Source: Cyanobacteria bacterium OH_PDB_112 (GTDB lineage Bacteria > Cyanobacteriota > Vampirovibrionia > Gastranaerophilales > CAJFVJ01). Taken from it: a stretch of DNA of 20,576 nt. The notes beneath the pieces are model-generated. The model was not told the DNA's origin. It searched no databases and saw only the letters and a list, made by a program, of their open reading frames with translations. A program made the translations under genes and the position numbers. Numbering within the stretch: position 1 is the first letter of the stretch; every line of letters starts with the position of its first letter. Positions 1-7,143 of this stretch are shown here, in pieces. Where the stretch lies: the NCBI GenBank assembly GCA_023457295.1, contig JAEWLZ010000181.1, forward strand, positions 1 through 20,576. Reading direction: 5' to 3'.

Positions 1-2
1 CT

Positions 3-1403
3 CCTTCTAATGCCGGATTGAATAAATTAGATTTGAATACTTTAAAATCTCTCGGCTATAAAGTAATTGATGCAACAACTAAAACTCTTGCAAATGCCCC
101 AATGAAAGCAATAACACAATTATCAGAAACAGCAGCTCTTTCAAGCGGATATGATGCTGCGCATATAATCCACAACGCTTCTGAATTTGTAAGCAAAATC
201 ACATCTGATTTGGGAGGAAACTTCATTCTGACCTCTGATATTGATATGTCGGAGTTGGGGACTTTATCAACATCTGCGATAAATGGAGTATTCACAGGGA
301 ATTTTGATGGTAATGGTTACATAATAAACAATTTAAATATTAATTCAGCAGGTTCTTTTTGTGGTCTTTTTGCTGACACAACTGGTGCAAATTTAAGCAA
401 TATAGCAATAGAAAATGCAAATATTAGCACAGCAGCTTCTCTTGTTGGTATTTTAGCAGGACGTAGCAGTAATTCTACAATTGATAATTGTTATTCAACA
501 GGTTCTGTAAATGGTAATGCCGCCTTTACTTATGCTGGTGGGCTTGTGGGGCAATCTGTCAATTCTGATATTTCATACTCTTATTCGACAGCAGATGTAA
601 CAGGTGTTAATAGAGTTGGAGGACTTGTTGGAGAAAGTTGGCAAACTTCAACTGTGTCAAATTGTTATGCAACAGGCGATGTTCAGGGAGGTGACTGGAC
701 GGGTGGTCTTGTTGGCAATAATACCGATAACTCTATAATAGAAAACTCTTACGCTGTTGGAGATGTCTATGGTGGAGGCGGAATGCTTGGAGTAGGTGGT
801 GTTGTAGGTCATCAGGATAACAATTCTATTACAAGGTATTGTTATGCAGCCGGAGATGTTTATTCATCTACAGCAGCAGGTGGTGTTAGTGGCGCCAACG
901 TAACTGGTTCTTCTGATGACAGCAGTAATTTTTACAGAAATAATATGGCAACAGATGCGGGTGGGGCTATAACCAATCAAGCAACAGCCACATCCGGATG
1001 GAATACTACAGTTTGGGATTTGTCAACAAATCTTCCATCATTAATATCAACAGGTGGAATAAATTCTTCCAGACTCGAAGAAGGACTGCGCAATGGCAAA
1101 TACTCTCTTGCCAGAGAAGCAGATGAATTCACTCAAACCCCATTACTTCTCCAAGGTGAAGAATATGAAGAAATAGACTGGCGCTCAACTCCCGATATTT
1201 TTGACGAACTCTACAAAGGCGATGATGTTGACGCTGAAAACAAATACGACAAAACTGTAGAAGAAATAAACGCTCAGGATAAAAAACTTCAGCTTGAACA
1301 AACTTCTATTGAGGTTGAATACAAAGCTATAAACTCTGAGCGCGAATCCGTCAAGAAAATCTTAGACCAAAATGCTCAAAGTTCTTTTAAATATTTCTCA
1401 TAA
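3..1403 (+). CDS. GLUG-repeat surface-type protein, 5' truncated
   Basis: The reading frame is open from the first bases of the window. The TTG at 18 has no ribosome-binding site, so the true start and any signal peptide lie upstream. Numbering from that TTG, residues 66-110 have the pattern that usually precedes GLUG repeats (SDIDMSELG, then FDGNGYIINNLNI). About five GLUG repeats of 24-28 residues follow (about 144-283), with a core like GGLVG...S.I.NCYATGDV.G, then GWNTTVWDLSTNLPSL, a usual closing signature. Residues 350-461 form an acidic, charged tail with a predicted coiled coil (about 410-452) ending SFKYFS. GLUG repeats build beta-solenoids in secreted or surface proteins. That this protein is extracellular is inferred, because the N-terminus is missing. 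From memory, similar tails end other Gastranaerophilales proteins. The substrate or partner is unknown. Confidence 0.8.
   Translation, partial: PSNAGLNKLDLNTLKSLGYKVIDATTKTLANAPMKAITQLSETAALSSGYDAAHIIHNASEFVSKITSDLGGNFILTSDIDMSELGTLSTSAINGVFTGNFDGNGYIINNLNINSAGSFCGLFADTTGANLSNIAIENANISTAASLVGILAGRSSNSTIDNCYSTGSVNGNAAFTYAGGLVGQSVNSDISYSYSTADVTGVNRVGGLVGESWQTSTVSNCYATGDVQGGDWTGGLVGNNTDNSIIENSYAVGDVYGGGGMLGVGGVVGHQDNNSITRYCYAAGDVYSSTAAGGVSGANVTGSSDDSSNFYRNNMATDAGGAITNQATATSGWNTTVWDLSTNLPSLISTGGINSSRLEEGLRNGKYSLAREADEFTQTPLLLQGEEYEEIDWRSTPDIFDELYKGDDVDAENKYDKTVEEINAQDKKLQLEQTSIEVEYKAINSERESVKKILDQNAQSSFKYFS
447..866 (+). repeat. GLUG repeat array (about 5 units)
   Basis: Five consecutive imperfect repeats of 24-28 codons lie inside the GLUG protein. 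Each has a GGLVG-like turn, a variable serine/asparagine stretch and a (N/Y)xYx(T/A)(G/A)DV-like strand. The units start near residues 144, 173, 200, 228 and 259. The repeats have diverged at nucleotide level, so recent slippage is unlikely. Confidence 0.75.
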
Positions 1404-1412
1404 AATAATAAA

Positions 1413-1437
1413 AAGCCCGAGGGGGATCCACGGGCTT
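1413..1437 (-). terminator. Intrinsic terminator for the 88-aa gene
   Basis: A 7-bp stem (AAGCCCG/CGGGCTT) has an 11-nt loop. Read on the minus strand it is followed by a T-rich run (TTTATTATTTT), so it serves the minus-strand gene ending at 1465. The plus side has no U-tract, so the GLUG gene may lack its own terminator or use this stem weakly. Confidence 0.75.
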
Positions 1438-1464
1438 AAAATAAGATACTTTGGATTAAAAAAT

Positions 1465-1731
1465 TTAGCTGGCCGTTAATTGTTCCCTTTCCTTCTGTGT
1501 GTTTCTGTAAGCCGAATTGCCGTAAGCTGCCTTAGCGACAACTGCTCCACATAATCTCTGAAGATTTATATTGCTTGATACAAACGACCTGTTTACACAG
1601 GAATATGTATTCATAGCGTCCATCACCTCATTAGGTGAAATTTTTGACTCGATACCAGCATTATCAACACGCTCTGTTGCGTATTTTTGCACTAATAACT
1701 GGTCAATGTAATCTTTAGCTCCAACTGCCAT
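1465..1731 (-). CDS. Hypothetical protein, 88 aa
   Basis: I do not recognise this family. The ATG at 1731 is preceded by a strong ribosome-binding site (AAGGGGGA, 8 nt upstream), and the gene ends just before an intrinsic terminator, so it is very likely real and monocistronic. The protein is soluble-looking and mostly helical, with no signal peptide or membrane segment. It has two cysteines (in YSCVNRS and LCGAVV) and a polar C-terminus (NTQKEREQLTAS). The leader is about 130 nt, holds a 12-bp palindrome and several GGA motifs, and may be regulatory (see findings). The gene faces the GLUG gene tail-to-tail, but this is not evidence of a shared function. Confidence 0.75.
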   Translation of the reverse strand: MAVGAKDYIDQLLVQKYATERVDNAGIESKISPNEVMDAMNTYSCVNRSFVSSNINLQRLCGAVVAKAAYGNSAYRNTQKEREQLTAS

Positions 1732-1780
1732 AGTTTTATCCCCCTTATGGTTTTTCCTCTTGTACTGAAATTAGTCCCGT

Positions 1781-1792
1781 GCCTTTAAAGGC
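1781..1792. repeat. 12-bp perfect palindrome in the 88-aa gene leader
   Basis: GCCTTTAAAGGC is perfectly self-complementary and lies about 50 nt upstream of the ATG at 1731. In the minus-strand transcript it can form a small GC-closed hairpin between two GGGA motifs. It could be a protein-binding site in DNA or part of a structured leader. Confidence 0.5.
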
Positions 1793-1860
1793 GTTTCCCA
1801 GAATGAACAATCAAGTTCGTATAGTTAAATTTTCTAATCCCTCATACTTATATAAAAACA

Positions 1861-1894
1861 AACTGCCTGTAAAAATTGCTTTATACAGGCAGTT
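1861..1894 (-). terminator. Intrinsic terminator for the 236-aa gene
   Basis: A 10-bp perfect stem (AACTGCCTGT/ACAGGCAGTT) is followed on the minus strand by TGTTTTTAT. It lies 28 bases past the stop codon at 1922 and terminates that minus-strand gene. Confidence 0.8.
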
Positions 1895-1921
1895 GTTGTT
1901 AATATTTCGTTACAATTTGTA

Positions 1922-2632
1922 TTATTTTTGAGCAGGAAGAGGTTTTTCTTCAATTTTGATGCCCAGTTCATCAATATATTTATCAAAAACTTTAGCTTCT
2001 ACTCCAGATTGTAATGTTTTAAGCAAAGGAGCTGTATCATTTATGACTACCATTTTTTGTGTAGTTAAAACTGTATGTTCAACCAACCTCTCCATAAGTT
2101 CATTTGTAGCCCCTATAATATTATCCTCCATATGATTAACCATTTCAGTTTTTTCCGGTGTTAATTCAGGGAAAGTGATAATTTTTTGAGTCATATTTTT
2201 ATCAGCATGTTCGTCAAAAATAGAGTTAAAATGGATTTTTTTAGCCCCACGGAGGAAAAAATCAAAAAGGTCAGTTATTTTTAGTGGGGCGAGTTGCCTA
2301 ATAACTAAAACGTTATTTTTTATTTGTTGATTCCCTTTTTTACTTATATTATACCCTGACTGTTGGTGTAAAATTTTTCCTTCGGGTGAGAATATAATAA
2401 ACTTTTGATTATTATTTTTTGCAAGTTGCACCAACTTATTCTCACAAACATCTTGAACCTCTCCAGGAGTTTTTGGCTTCTTAGATTTAAATGAAGATAA
2501 TATTTTGGATAAAAAACTTATTTTTTCTCCTGAAAAACTAATACTATCGTAGTTTTTACGGTTTATAGATACCCTTATATTTGATGTGGGAGTTTTAATA
2601 TTGTTTTGAAAACTTATGCTATTGACTATCAT
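1922..2632 (-). CDS. Hypothetical protein, 236 aa, with an SF-x-G motif
   Basis: I do not recognise a family. The N-terminus is polar (MIVNSISFQNN) and has SFSG at residues 32-35. Short SF-x-G motifs also occur in the 464-aa protein of this window, and from memory in many otherwise unrelated Gastranaerophilales proteins. The middle (about 70-110) looks like alternating strands (QKFIIFSPEGKILHQ, NNVLVIRQL) and the C-terminal half is helical and charged. No signal peptide or membrane helix is evident. The ATG at 2632 has only a weak purine-rich AGAGAGAA upstream. The gene stands alone between its own terminator and that of the response regulator. Confidence 0.65.
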   Translation of the reverse strand: MIVNSISFQNNIKTPTSNIRVSINRKNYDSISFSGEKISFLSKILSSFKSKKPKTPGEVQDVCENKLVQLAKNNNQKFIIFSPEGKILHQQSGYNISKKGNQQIKNNVLVIRQLAPLKITDLFDFFLRGAKKIHFNSIFDEHADKNMTQKIITFPELTPEKTEMVNHMEDNIIGATNELMERLVEHTVLTTQKMVVINDTAPLLKTLQSGVEAKVFDKYIDELGIKIEEKPLPAQK

Positions 2633-2742
2633 TTACTTATTCTCTCTGATTTTTATTTGCTTATGCCTAATTTAAACCTTTCCATGAGATTATTTGATAG
2701 TAATAGCCTAAAATATTTACTTTAATTTACAAATAAAAACTC

Positions 2743-2771
2743 CGTCTGCTTTTATTTTAAAAATGCAGACG
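2743..2771 (-). terminator. Intrinsic terminator for the response-regulator gene
   Basis: The stem CGTCTGC/GCAGACG is followed on the minus strand by GAGTTTTTATTT, 21 bases past the response-regulator stop. Confidence 0.8.
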
Positions 2772-2792
2772 AAATTTTTATATATTTTGAAA

Positions 2793-3464
2793 TTAAACTA
2801 AACCGTCTTTTATAGCCTTAACTGCTGCTTGTGTTCTATCATCCACGACAAGTTTTTGAATTATGTTGCATACATGAGCTTTTGCGGTGTGTTCACTGAT
2901 TTTTAGTTCATCTGCTATCTCTGCGTTTGATCTTCCGTCCACGACAAGTTTCAAGACTTCATATTCGCGTTCAGTTAGATTAGCGTGTTCTGCTTTAAAA
3001 GCTGAACGTGATGAAACTTTAGCATTATTTGTAGAAAGGTTTTTGGATCTGACAATATGTGCAATACCTGGGTCAAACCATATAGCACCTTCTTTGACGG
3101 TCTGTATAACCATCAACATATAGTCGGTTTTTATGTTTTTAAGCATATATGCGCTTGCCCCTGCCGTTATGGCATCCAAAACCTCTTTTCTGTCTGTATG
3201 CGATGTTAAAACAACAATCTTAATATTCGGATACATCTCTTTTATCTTTTTTGTCGCCTGAATTCCACTCATTTCCGGCAGCCCTATATCCATTAAAATA
3301 ACATCCGGTTTGAGTAATTTAACCTGTTCAATTGCAGCTTCACCTGTATCAGCTTCACCTACAACATCAATGATAGGGTATTTTTCAAGAATGGATTTGA
3401 GCCCCATCCTTAGTAGTTTATGGTCTTCAACCATCAACAATCTTATTTTTTCTTTATCTGTCAT
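2793..3464 (-). CDS. NarL/LuxR-family two-component response regulator
   Basis: This is a DNA-binding response regulator of 223 aa. The N-terminal receiver domain (about 5-120) has the acidic pair E13-D14, phosphoacceptor D59 (LMDIGLPEMSG), the conserved T87 (LTSH) and K109 (YMLKN). A linker follows, then a LuxR/GerE helix-turn-helix (about 162-223: LTEREYEVLKLVVDG, SNAEIADELKISEHTAKAHV). Phosphorylation by a sensor kinase should promote dimerisation and promoter binding. No kinase is present, so partner and target are unknown. I chose the ATG at 3464 because GGGA lies 8 nt before it; the upstream in-frame TTG at 3470 would be too close to that site. The gene lies 88 nt downstream of the 203-aa gene on the same strand, so co-transcription is possible. 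Its length is normal for the family. Confidence 0.93.
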   Translation of the reverse strand: MTDKEKIRLLMVEDHKLLRMGLKSILEKYPIIDVVGEADTGEAAIEQVKLLKPDVILMDIGLPEMSGIQATKKIKEMYPNIKIVVLTSHTDRKEVLDAITAGASAYMLKNIKTDYMLMVIQTVKEGAIWFDPGIAHIVRSKNLSTNNAKVSSRSAFKAEHANLTEREYEVLKLVVDGRSNAEIADELKISEHTAKAHVCNIIQKLVVDDRTQAAVKAIKDGLV

Positions 3465-3552
3465 ATTCAATATCCCACATTATCTCCCACTGACTTTAAA
3501 ATAATGCGTTATATCAAATTTTTCATTAGACGATAGGGTAATAAATTCGCTT

Positions 3553-4164
3553 TTATTCAGCTTCTTCCCATCCGTAAACAGTAGAATATACCCCCGCAGA
3601 AGTAGTCACAAGTAGATTTTTTCTCACCAAATAGTTTACTCTAGAAGATATTTCAGAAAGGGGTACATTTTCAAATCCTTCACCTGTTTTAGGCCGTTTG
3701 ACATTATTTTTTACAAGATAATATTTTATTTCTTCAGTGCTAGATTCTCCCGTATTAAAAACAATAGCCTTATAGATTTCATAATTAATATTATTCCTTG
3801 TTCGAATTAAATTTTTAACATCAGAAAGCGCAACTTCAGGAACAAATACTTTACGTCCATTTATTGTGTCCACACTTATTCTGTTTACATTCTTTTGACG
3901 TAAATTACTTCCTGATGTTTTTATGTTTTCTGATGTCACACCCACATTTCTTTGTGTTAAATTTTGTTTTGGCAATATGCTTTTTAAATTGATAATTAAA
4001 GATGTAAGTTTGTGTTTTCGCTCCTTCAATTCTGCCAGTTTAAGTACACATTCTTCCAAATATTCTATCTCGGGATTGATAGCTTCTAGCTCTACCACTG
4101 CTTCGCCAACAAGGTTTTCCAGCCTATCTTTGCTCGTGATAGAATCTCTATTTTCTTTTGCCAT
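3553..4164 (-). CDS. Coiled-coil/winged-helix-like protein, 203 aa, unknown role
   Basis: I do not recognise a named family. Residues 10-65 form a charged heptad-rich helix, probably a coiled coil, and 66-110 are polar. Residues 115-203 read like a winged helix: helices at IYKAIVFNTG, STEEIKYYLVKNN and SEISSRVNYLVRKNLL, then a beta-wing ending GVYSTVYGW. This suggests a dimeric or oligomeric nucleic-acid-binding protein, but the assignment is from the look of the sequence only. The ATG at 4164 has AGGAG 9 nt upstream. The gene diverges from the methyltransferase/FAD pair across a region with a perfect inverted repeat, a layout common for local regulators, and it may be co-transcribed with the response regulator downstream. 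Confidence 0.7.
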   Translation of the reverse strand: MAKENRDSITSKDRLENLVGEAVVELEAINPEIEYLEECVLKLAELKERKHKLTSLIINLKSILPKQNLTQRNVGVTSENIKTSGSNLRQKNVNRISVDTINGRKVFVPEVALSDVKNLIRTRNNINYEIYKAIVFNTGESSTEEIKYYLVKNNVKRPKTGEGFENVPLSEISSRVNYLVRKNLLVTTSAGVYSTVYGWEEAE

Positions 4165-4264
4165 AAATAATACTCCTATAAAAATATTTTTATTAAATTA
4201 ATTATAACATAATGCATAATAAAACTAAAATATATTTAAATATTTTAATTACAATAAACAATTA

Positions 4265-4332
4265 TTACGCCGATAAATTACATAATATTTACTTTAGTGC
4301 GGCGTAAATATTAACAAAAAGACGTAAATAAT
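4265..4332. promoter_or_regulatory. Operator-like inverted and direct repeats in a divergent promoter region
   Basis: TAATATTTAC (4283-4292) and GTAAATATTA (4304-4313) are a perfect 10-bp inverted repeat with an 11-bp spacer. A further half-site, GACGTAAATA (4321-4330), matches GGCGTAAATA (4301-4310) at 9 of 10 positions exactly 20 bp away. A second pair, TTACGCCG (4265-4272) and CGGCGTAA (4300-4307), overlaps the first. The last half-site lies about where a -35 element would sit for the TATAAT at 4342, so a bound protein could block or recruit RNA polymerase. Confidence 0.5.
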
Positions 4333-4341
4333 GTTTTAGTT

Positions 4342-4347
4342 TATAAT
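4342..4347 (+). promoter_or_regulatory. -10 element upstream of the methyltransferase gene
   Basis: A perfect TATAAT lies 22 nt before the GTG start at 4370. No good -35 hexamer lies 16-18 nt upstream; that area holds the repeated GTAAATA half-site, consistent with activator-dependent or repressed transcription. Confidence 0.5.
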
Positions 4348-4369
4348 AAATTATTATGGGGGTTTTGTT

Positions 4370-5404
4370 GTGGAATTAAATTTTTATCCAGTGATTACCA
4401 ATGACGGATCAATTGGTTTATTTAATACGGAAGTTGATGATATCTATCATAGTTCTAAAGGGGCATATACAGAAGCGATTGAAAAATTTATAGCCCCCTC
4501 TTCTTTGAAACAAAAGTTAAAAGAAGTTAAAACTTTTAACTTTTTAGATATATGCTTTGGCATTGGATATAATTCAATGTGTGCAATAGAAAAAATTCTT
4601 GAAACTAATTTTGAAGGAATTGTTTATATAGATGCGTTAGAGATTGATTATCATGTTGTAGCATTTTCAATACTGAAAAAAAATAAACCTTTTAAGTTCG
4701 ATATTTTATCTTTTTTAGATTTTTCAATATTTGAGAATTTAGAATTGTTTGATTCAATTTTTAAAATTATAGAAGATAAAAATTTCGATAATTTTTTATG
4801 CCCAAATAAGATAGATTTTTTTATAAAAAATAAAAATGTTTTGTATAAAAATATACACCACCCTCAAAAAAGTTCCTATTTACATAATATATATTATAGG
4901 TATGTATCGGAACGAAATAACGAAACAGCCCAAACACCTCAAAATAACTGTAAAATAAGCCTTTTAGTCCACTTAGCGGATGCTCGTCAAAAGGTTAGTA
5001 TTATGGAAACTAAATACGACTTGATATTTTTAGATGCTTTTACCCCGATTAAGCTCCCAACTTTATGGTCAGTCGAATTTTTTAAAGTATTAAATGATTT
5101 ATTAACAGATGAAGGTAATATAACAACTTACTCAAATTCCGCAGCAATTCGAAACGGGATGTTAGAGGCTGGGTTGTTTATTGGAAAAACCGAATTTGGA
5201 ACAATTGCATATAAAAATATTCCAAATAATTTTTTGCCTCTAGATGAAAAATCATTGGGGCTTATGCAAACAAAAGCAGGAATTCCTTTTTATGATCCCG
5301 AATTAAATGAATCCGGTGAAGAAATTTTATCTCGTAGAAAAAAAATGATTGAAATCTCTCAGAAACAAAGTTCTTCACAATTTTTAAAAAAGTACCAAAT
5401 TTAA
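4370..5404 (+). CDS. MnmC N-domain/MnmD-like tRNA U34 methyltransferase
   Basis: This is probably the SAM-dependent enzyme that methylates the aminomethyl group of nm5(s2)U34 in tRNA to give mnm5(s2)U. It has the MnmC-type N-terminal block (GLFNTEVDDIYHSSKGAYTE, 16-35), SAM motif I (LDICFGIGYNS, 59-69), the acidic motif II (ALEID, 89-93) and the signature LDAFTPIKLPTLWS near 222-235. The end (GIPFYDPELN, then EEILSRRKKM) matches stand-alone family members as I recall them. Residues 100-200 are an AT-rich, variable insert. The oxidase domain of bifunctional MnmC is absent; 344 aa is somewhat longer than a bare domain. The GTG start at 4370 has GGGGG 7 nt upstream. The FAD oxidoreductase gene starts 24 nt downstream. 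Confidence 0.82.
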   Translation: MELNFYPVITNDGSIGLFNTEVDDIYHSSKGAYTEAIEKFIAPSSLKQKLKEVKTFNFLDICFGIGYNSMCAIEKILETNFEGIVYIDALEIDYHVVAFSILKKNKPFKFDILSFLDFSIFENLELFDSIFKIIEDKNFDNFLCPNKIDFFIKNKNVLYKNIHHPQKSSYLHNIYYRYVSERNNETAQTPQNNCKISLLVHLADARQKVSIMETKYDLIFLDAFTPIKLPTLWSVEFFKVLNDLLTDEGNITTYSNSAAIRNGMLEAGLFIGKTEFGTIAYKNIPNNFLPLDEKSLGLMQTKAGIPFYDPELNESGEEILSRRKKMIEISQKQSSSQFLKKYQI

Positions 5405-5428
5405 AAATTACACTTATAATTAAACTAT

Positions 5429-6700
5429 ATGGAAATAAAAGAAAAATACGATTTAATAGTAACAGGCGGCGGGACTTCAGGAGTTGCGGCGGCAGTATCT
5501 GCTGCAAAAAACGGTTTAAAGGTTTTATTAATCGAAAAAAATTCATTTTTAGGTGGGACAATGACAGGGGGACTTGTAACCCCTATGATGAAAAATCTTG
5601 AACAAGATAAAATTTCTTTTATGAATGAAATTTTGGAAAGACTTGCTAAAACGGGTGACAGTATAAATTATGAAGGTAATAACCCTGGCTGGTTTAACCC
5701 AGAAATCATGAAATGTGTACTGGATGATATTTGTCAGGAAAACCAAGTAGATGTTCTTTTTGATACGATTGTTATTTCTGCTGACAGTTTTGGAAATAAA
5801 GTTGAAAGTATAGAATGTTTTAATAAATCAGGAAGATTATATTTCGGAGCGAAATATTTTGTGGATGCTACAGGTGATGCTGATTTAGCTGCTTTATTAA
5901 AAATTCCTTTTGAAGTAGGTGACTATGGCAGAACGCAACCTGTATCTTTACGTTTCAATATGTCGGGAATAAATATAGAAAAATTTTCACTTTGGCTTGA
6001 AAATTATGACACTGACAGAGAAGTAACAACTGTTTATAAAAAAGATGGTAAAACATATTTGTCTACTGCCTGTACATTTGATGGCGGTAAAAATTGGAAG
6101 CTTAGACCACTTTTCGAAAAAGCTTTAGAAAAAAAAGTGCTTAAATATAGTGATTGTAAGTATTTTCAGATTTTTTCAATTCCTGGACAAGACGGTACTA
6201 TTTCTTTTAATTGCCCTAGAATAGATTTGCCGATTAATCCTTTAAAATCCGAAGATATTTCAAAAGCTCTTATAGAAGGCCGCAAAGCCATAAGAAGAAT
6301 TGCAGCTTTTTGTAAGGAATTTTTCCCCGGATTTGAAAATGCTTATATATCAACAATAGCAAACAATCTCGGTGTAAGAGATTCAAGACGTATAAAAGGA
6401 AAATATTATCTTAAAAAAGATGATTTAAGCCGAATTATGGAAAATCCGGTTACAAAAAGTGACTATCCTTTTGATGTTCATTCAAATTCACAAGACAAAA
6501 GCATTCTTTCTAGAAGAGCTTATTATGAAATTCCTTTAGAATCTTTAGAAGTAAATGAATTTGACAATTTATTAATAATTGGCAGAGCAATAAGTGCTGA
6601 TTTTTTAATGCAATCTTCTTTGAGAATTCAGCCCAATTGCCTTGCTATGGGTGAATTTGCAGGTAAATATGTTGCTAAAAAAATTAAATCTTCAATATAG
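5429..6700 (+). CDS. FAD-dependent oxidoreductase (FAD_oxidored type)
   Basis: This is a 423-aa flavoprotein. The N-terminal Rossmann fold has GGGTSG (13-18) and E36 at the end of the second strand, followed by LGGTMTGGLVTPMM. The middle has DATGDADLAALLKIPFEVG, a pattern common in this group, and the C-terminus has a second FAD-contact segment (LLIIGRAISADFLMQS, then RIQPNCLAMGEFAG). The substrate cannot be told from sequence. It does not look like the DAO-type oxidase half of MnmC, so its link with the upstream tRNA methyltransferase is only positional (24-nt gap). There is no Shine-Dalgarno sequence; a TATAAT at 5415-5420 ends 8 nt before the ATG, so it may also be made from a leaderless transcript. 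No signal peptide is seen. Confidence 0.85.
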   Translation: MEIKEKYDLIVTGGGTSGVAAAVSAAKNGLKVLLIEKNSFLGGTMTGGLVTPMMKNLEQDKISFMNEILERLAKTGDSINYEGNNPGWFNPEIMKCVLDDICQENQVDVLFDTIVISADSFGNKVESIECFNKSGRLYFGAKYFVDATGDADLAALLKIPFEVGDYGRTQPVSLRFNMSGINIEKFSLWLENYDTDREVTTVYKKDGKTYLSTACTFDGGKNWKLRPLFEKALEKKVLKYSDCKYFQIFSIPGQDGTISFNCPRIDLPINPLKSEDISKALIEGRKAIRRIAAFCKEFFPGFENAYISTIANNLGVRDSRRIKGKYYLKKDDLSRIMENPVTKSDYPFDVHSNSQDKSILSRRAYYEIPLESLEVNEFDNLLIIGRAISADFLMQSSLRIQPNCLAMGEFAGKYVAKKIKSSI

Positions 6701-6770
6701 TTTTAAAATTGAATTGTAAATTTTTATTAAATTTATAAGTAAAAAGTAAACCAAAACAATAATTAAGATG

Positions 6771-6845
6771 TATTATATAGGCATACAATCCCCAAATCTC
6801 CTCCCAAGATTATTTAATCTTACTGCCTGAAAAGGCAGTTTTTTA
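6771..6845 (+). ncRNA. Possible small RNA (CU-rich, two hairpins, intrinsic terminator)
   Basis: A TATTAT hexamer at 6771 precedes about 60 nt that hold CTCCTCCC (6798-6805), a hairpin AAGATT/AATCTT (6806-6821) and, directly stacked, the terminator hairpin at 6822-6839 with a six-T run. The CU-rich stretch is complementary to Shine-Dalgarno sequences, as in some antisense-acting small RNAs. No -35 is visible, so this may only be the 3' UTR of the FAD oxidoreductase gene. Confidence 0.3.
6822..6845 (+). terminator. Intrinsic terminator after the FAD oxidoreductase gene
   Basis: The stem ACTGCCT/AGGCAGT has a GAAA loop and is followed by TTTTTTATT on the plus strand. It ends the methyltransferase-FAD transcript, or a separate small RNA. 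The minus side has no U-tract, so secG has no obvious intrinsic terminator of its own. Confidence 0.85.
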
Positions 6846-6871
6846 TTGCCAAATCTTGATTTTTTGTTGAT

Positions 6872-7093
6872 TTATATGAGTCTAAAACCTAAAATAAAGC
6901 TTATTATTGCAAAAATTATTGTTACAATAGTAGTTAATTTGTTTAATCCTGCCTCAACGCCTTTTTGGCTTGAAAATAATTGAGATGAACCCCCGATAGA
7001 AGCAAGTCCATCACCTTTTGGTGAATGTAACAATATTAAAATTATTAATAAAATAGCACTTGTTATTTGTAAATATTGAAAAATATGAAGCAT
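6872..7093 (-). CDS. secG: Preprotein translocase subunit SecG
   Basis: This small inner-membrane component of SecYEG assists SecA-driven export. At 73 aa it is typical in length. It has two membrane helices (about 6-23 and 52-71) joined by the conserved loop SPKGDGLASIGGSSQLFSSQ, with the family's GG...F motif. The ATG at 7093 has AAGGAA about 9 nt upstream. It lies 50 nt downstream of the DUF167 gene on the same strand and probably shares its transcript. Confidence 0.92.
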   Translation of the reverse strand: MLHIFQYLQITSAILLIILILLHSPKGDGLASIGGSSQLFSSQKGVEAGLNKLTTIVTIIFAIISFILGFRLI

Positions 7094-7143
7094 AAATTTT
7101 TCCTTTGTTTTGCCATATTACCATAAAGACAAAAAAAACAACA

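Noticed and set aside
1732..1860. Known riboswitch class (c-di-GMP-I, glutamine or cobalamin) in the leader of the 88-aa gene
   Set aside because: GGGAAAC and hairpin elements are reminiscent, but the conserved cores of these classes (for example GGACGCAAAGCC for c-di-GMP-I) are absent.
3465..3470. TTG start for the response regulator, two codons upstream
   Set aside because: GGGA lies only 2 nt before it; spacing is right for the ATG at 3464.
5429..6700. Oxidase half of a split MnmC
   Set aside because: The Rossmann start fits any FAD enzyme, but the middle and C-terminal signatures are those of the FAD_oxidored group, not the DAO-type domain of MnmC.
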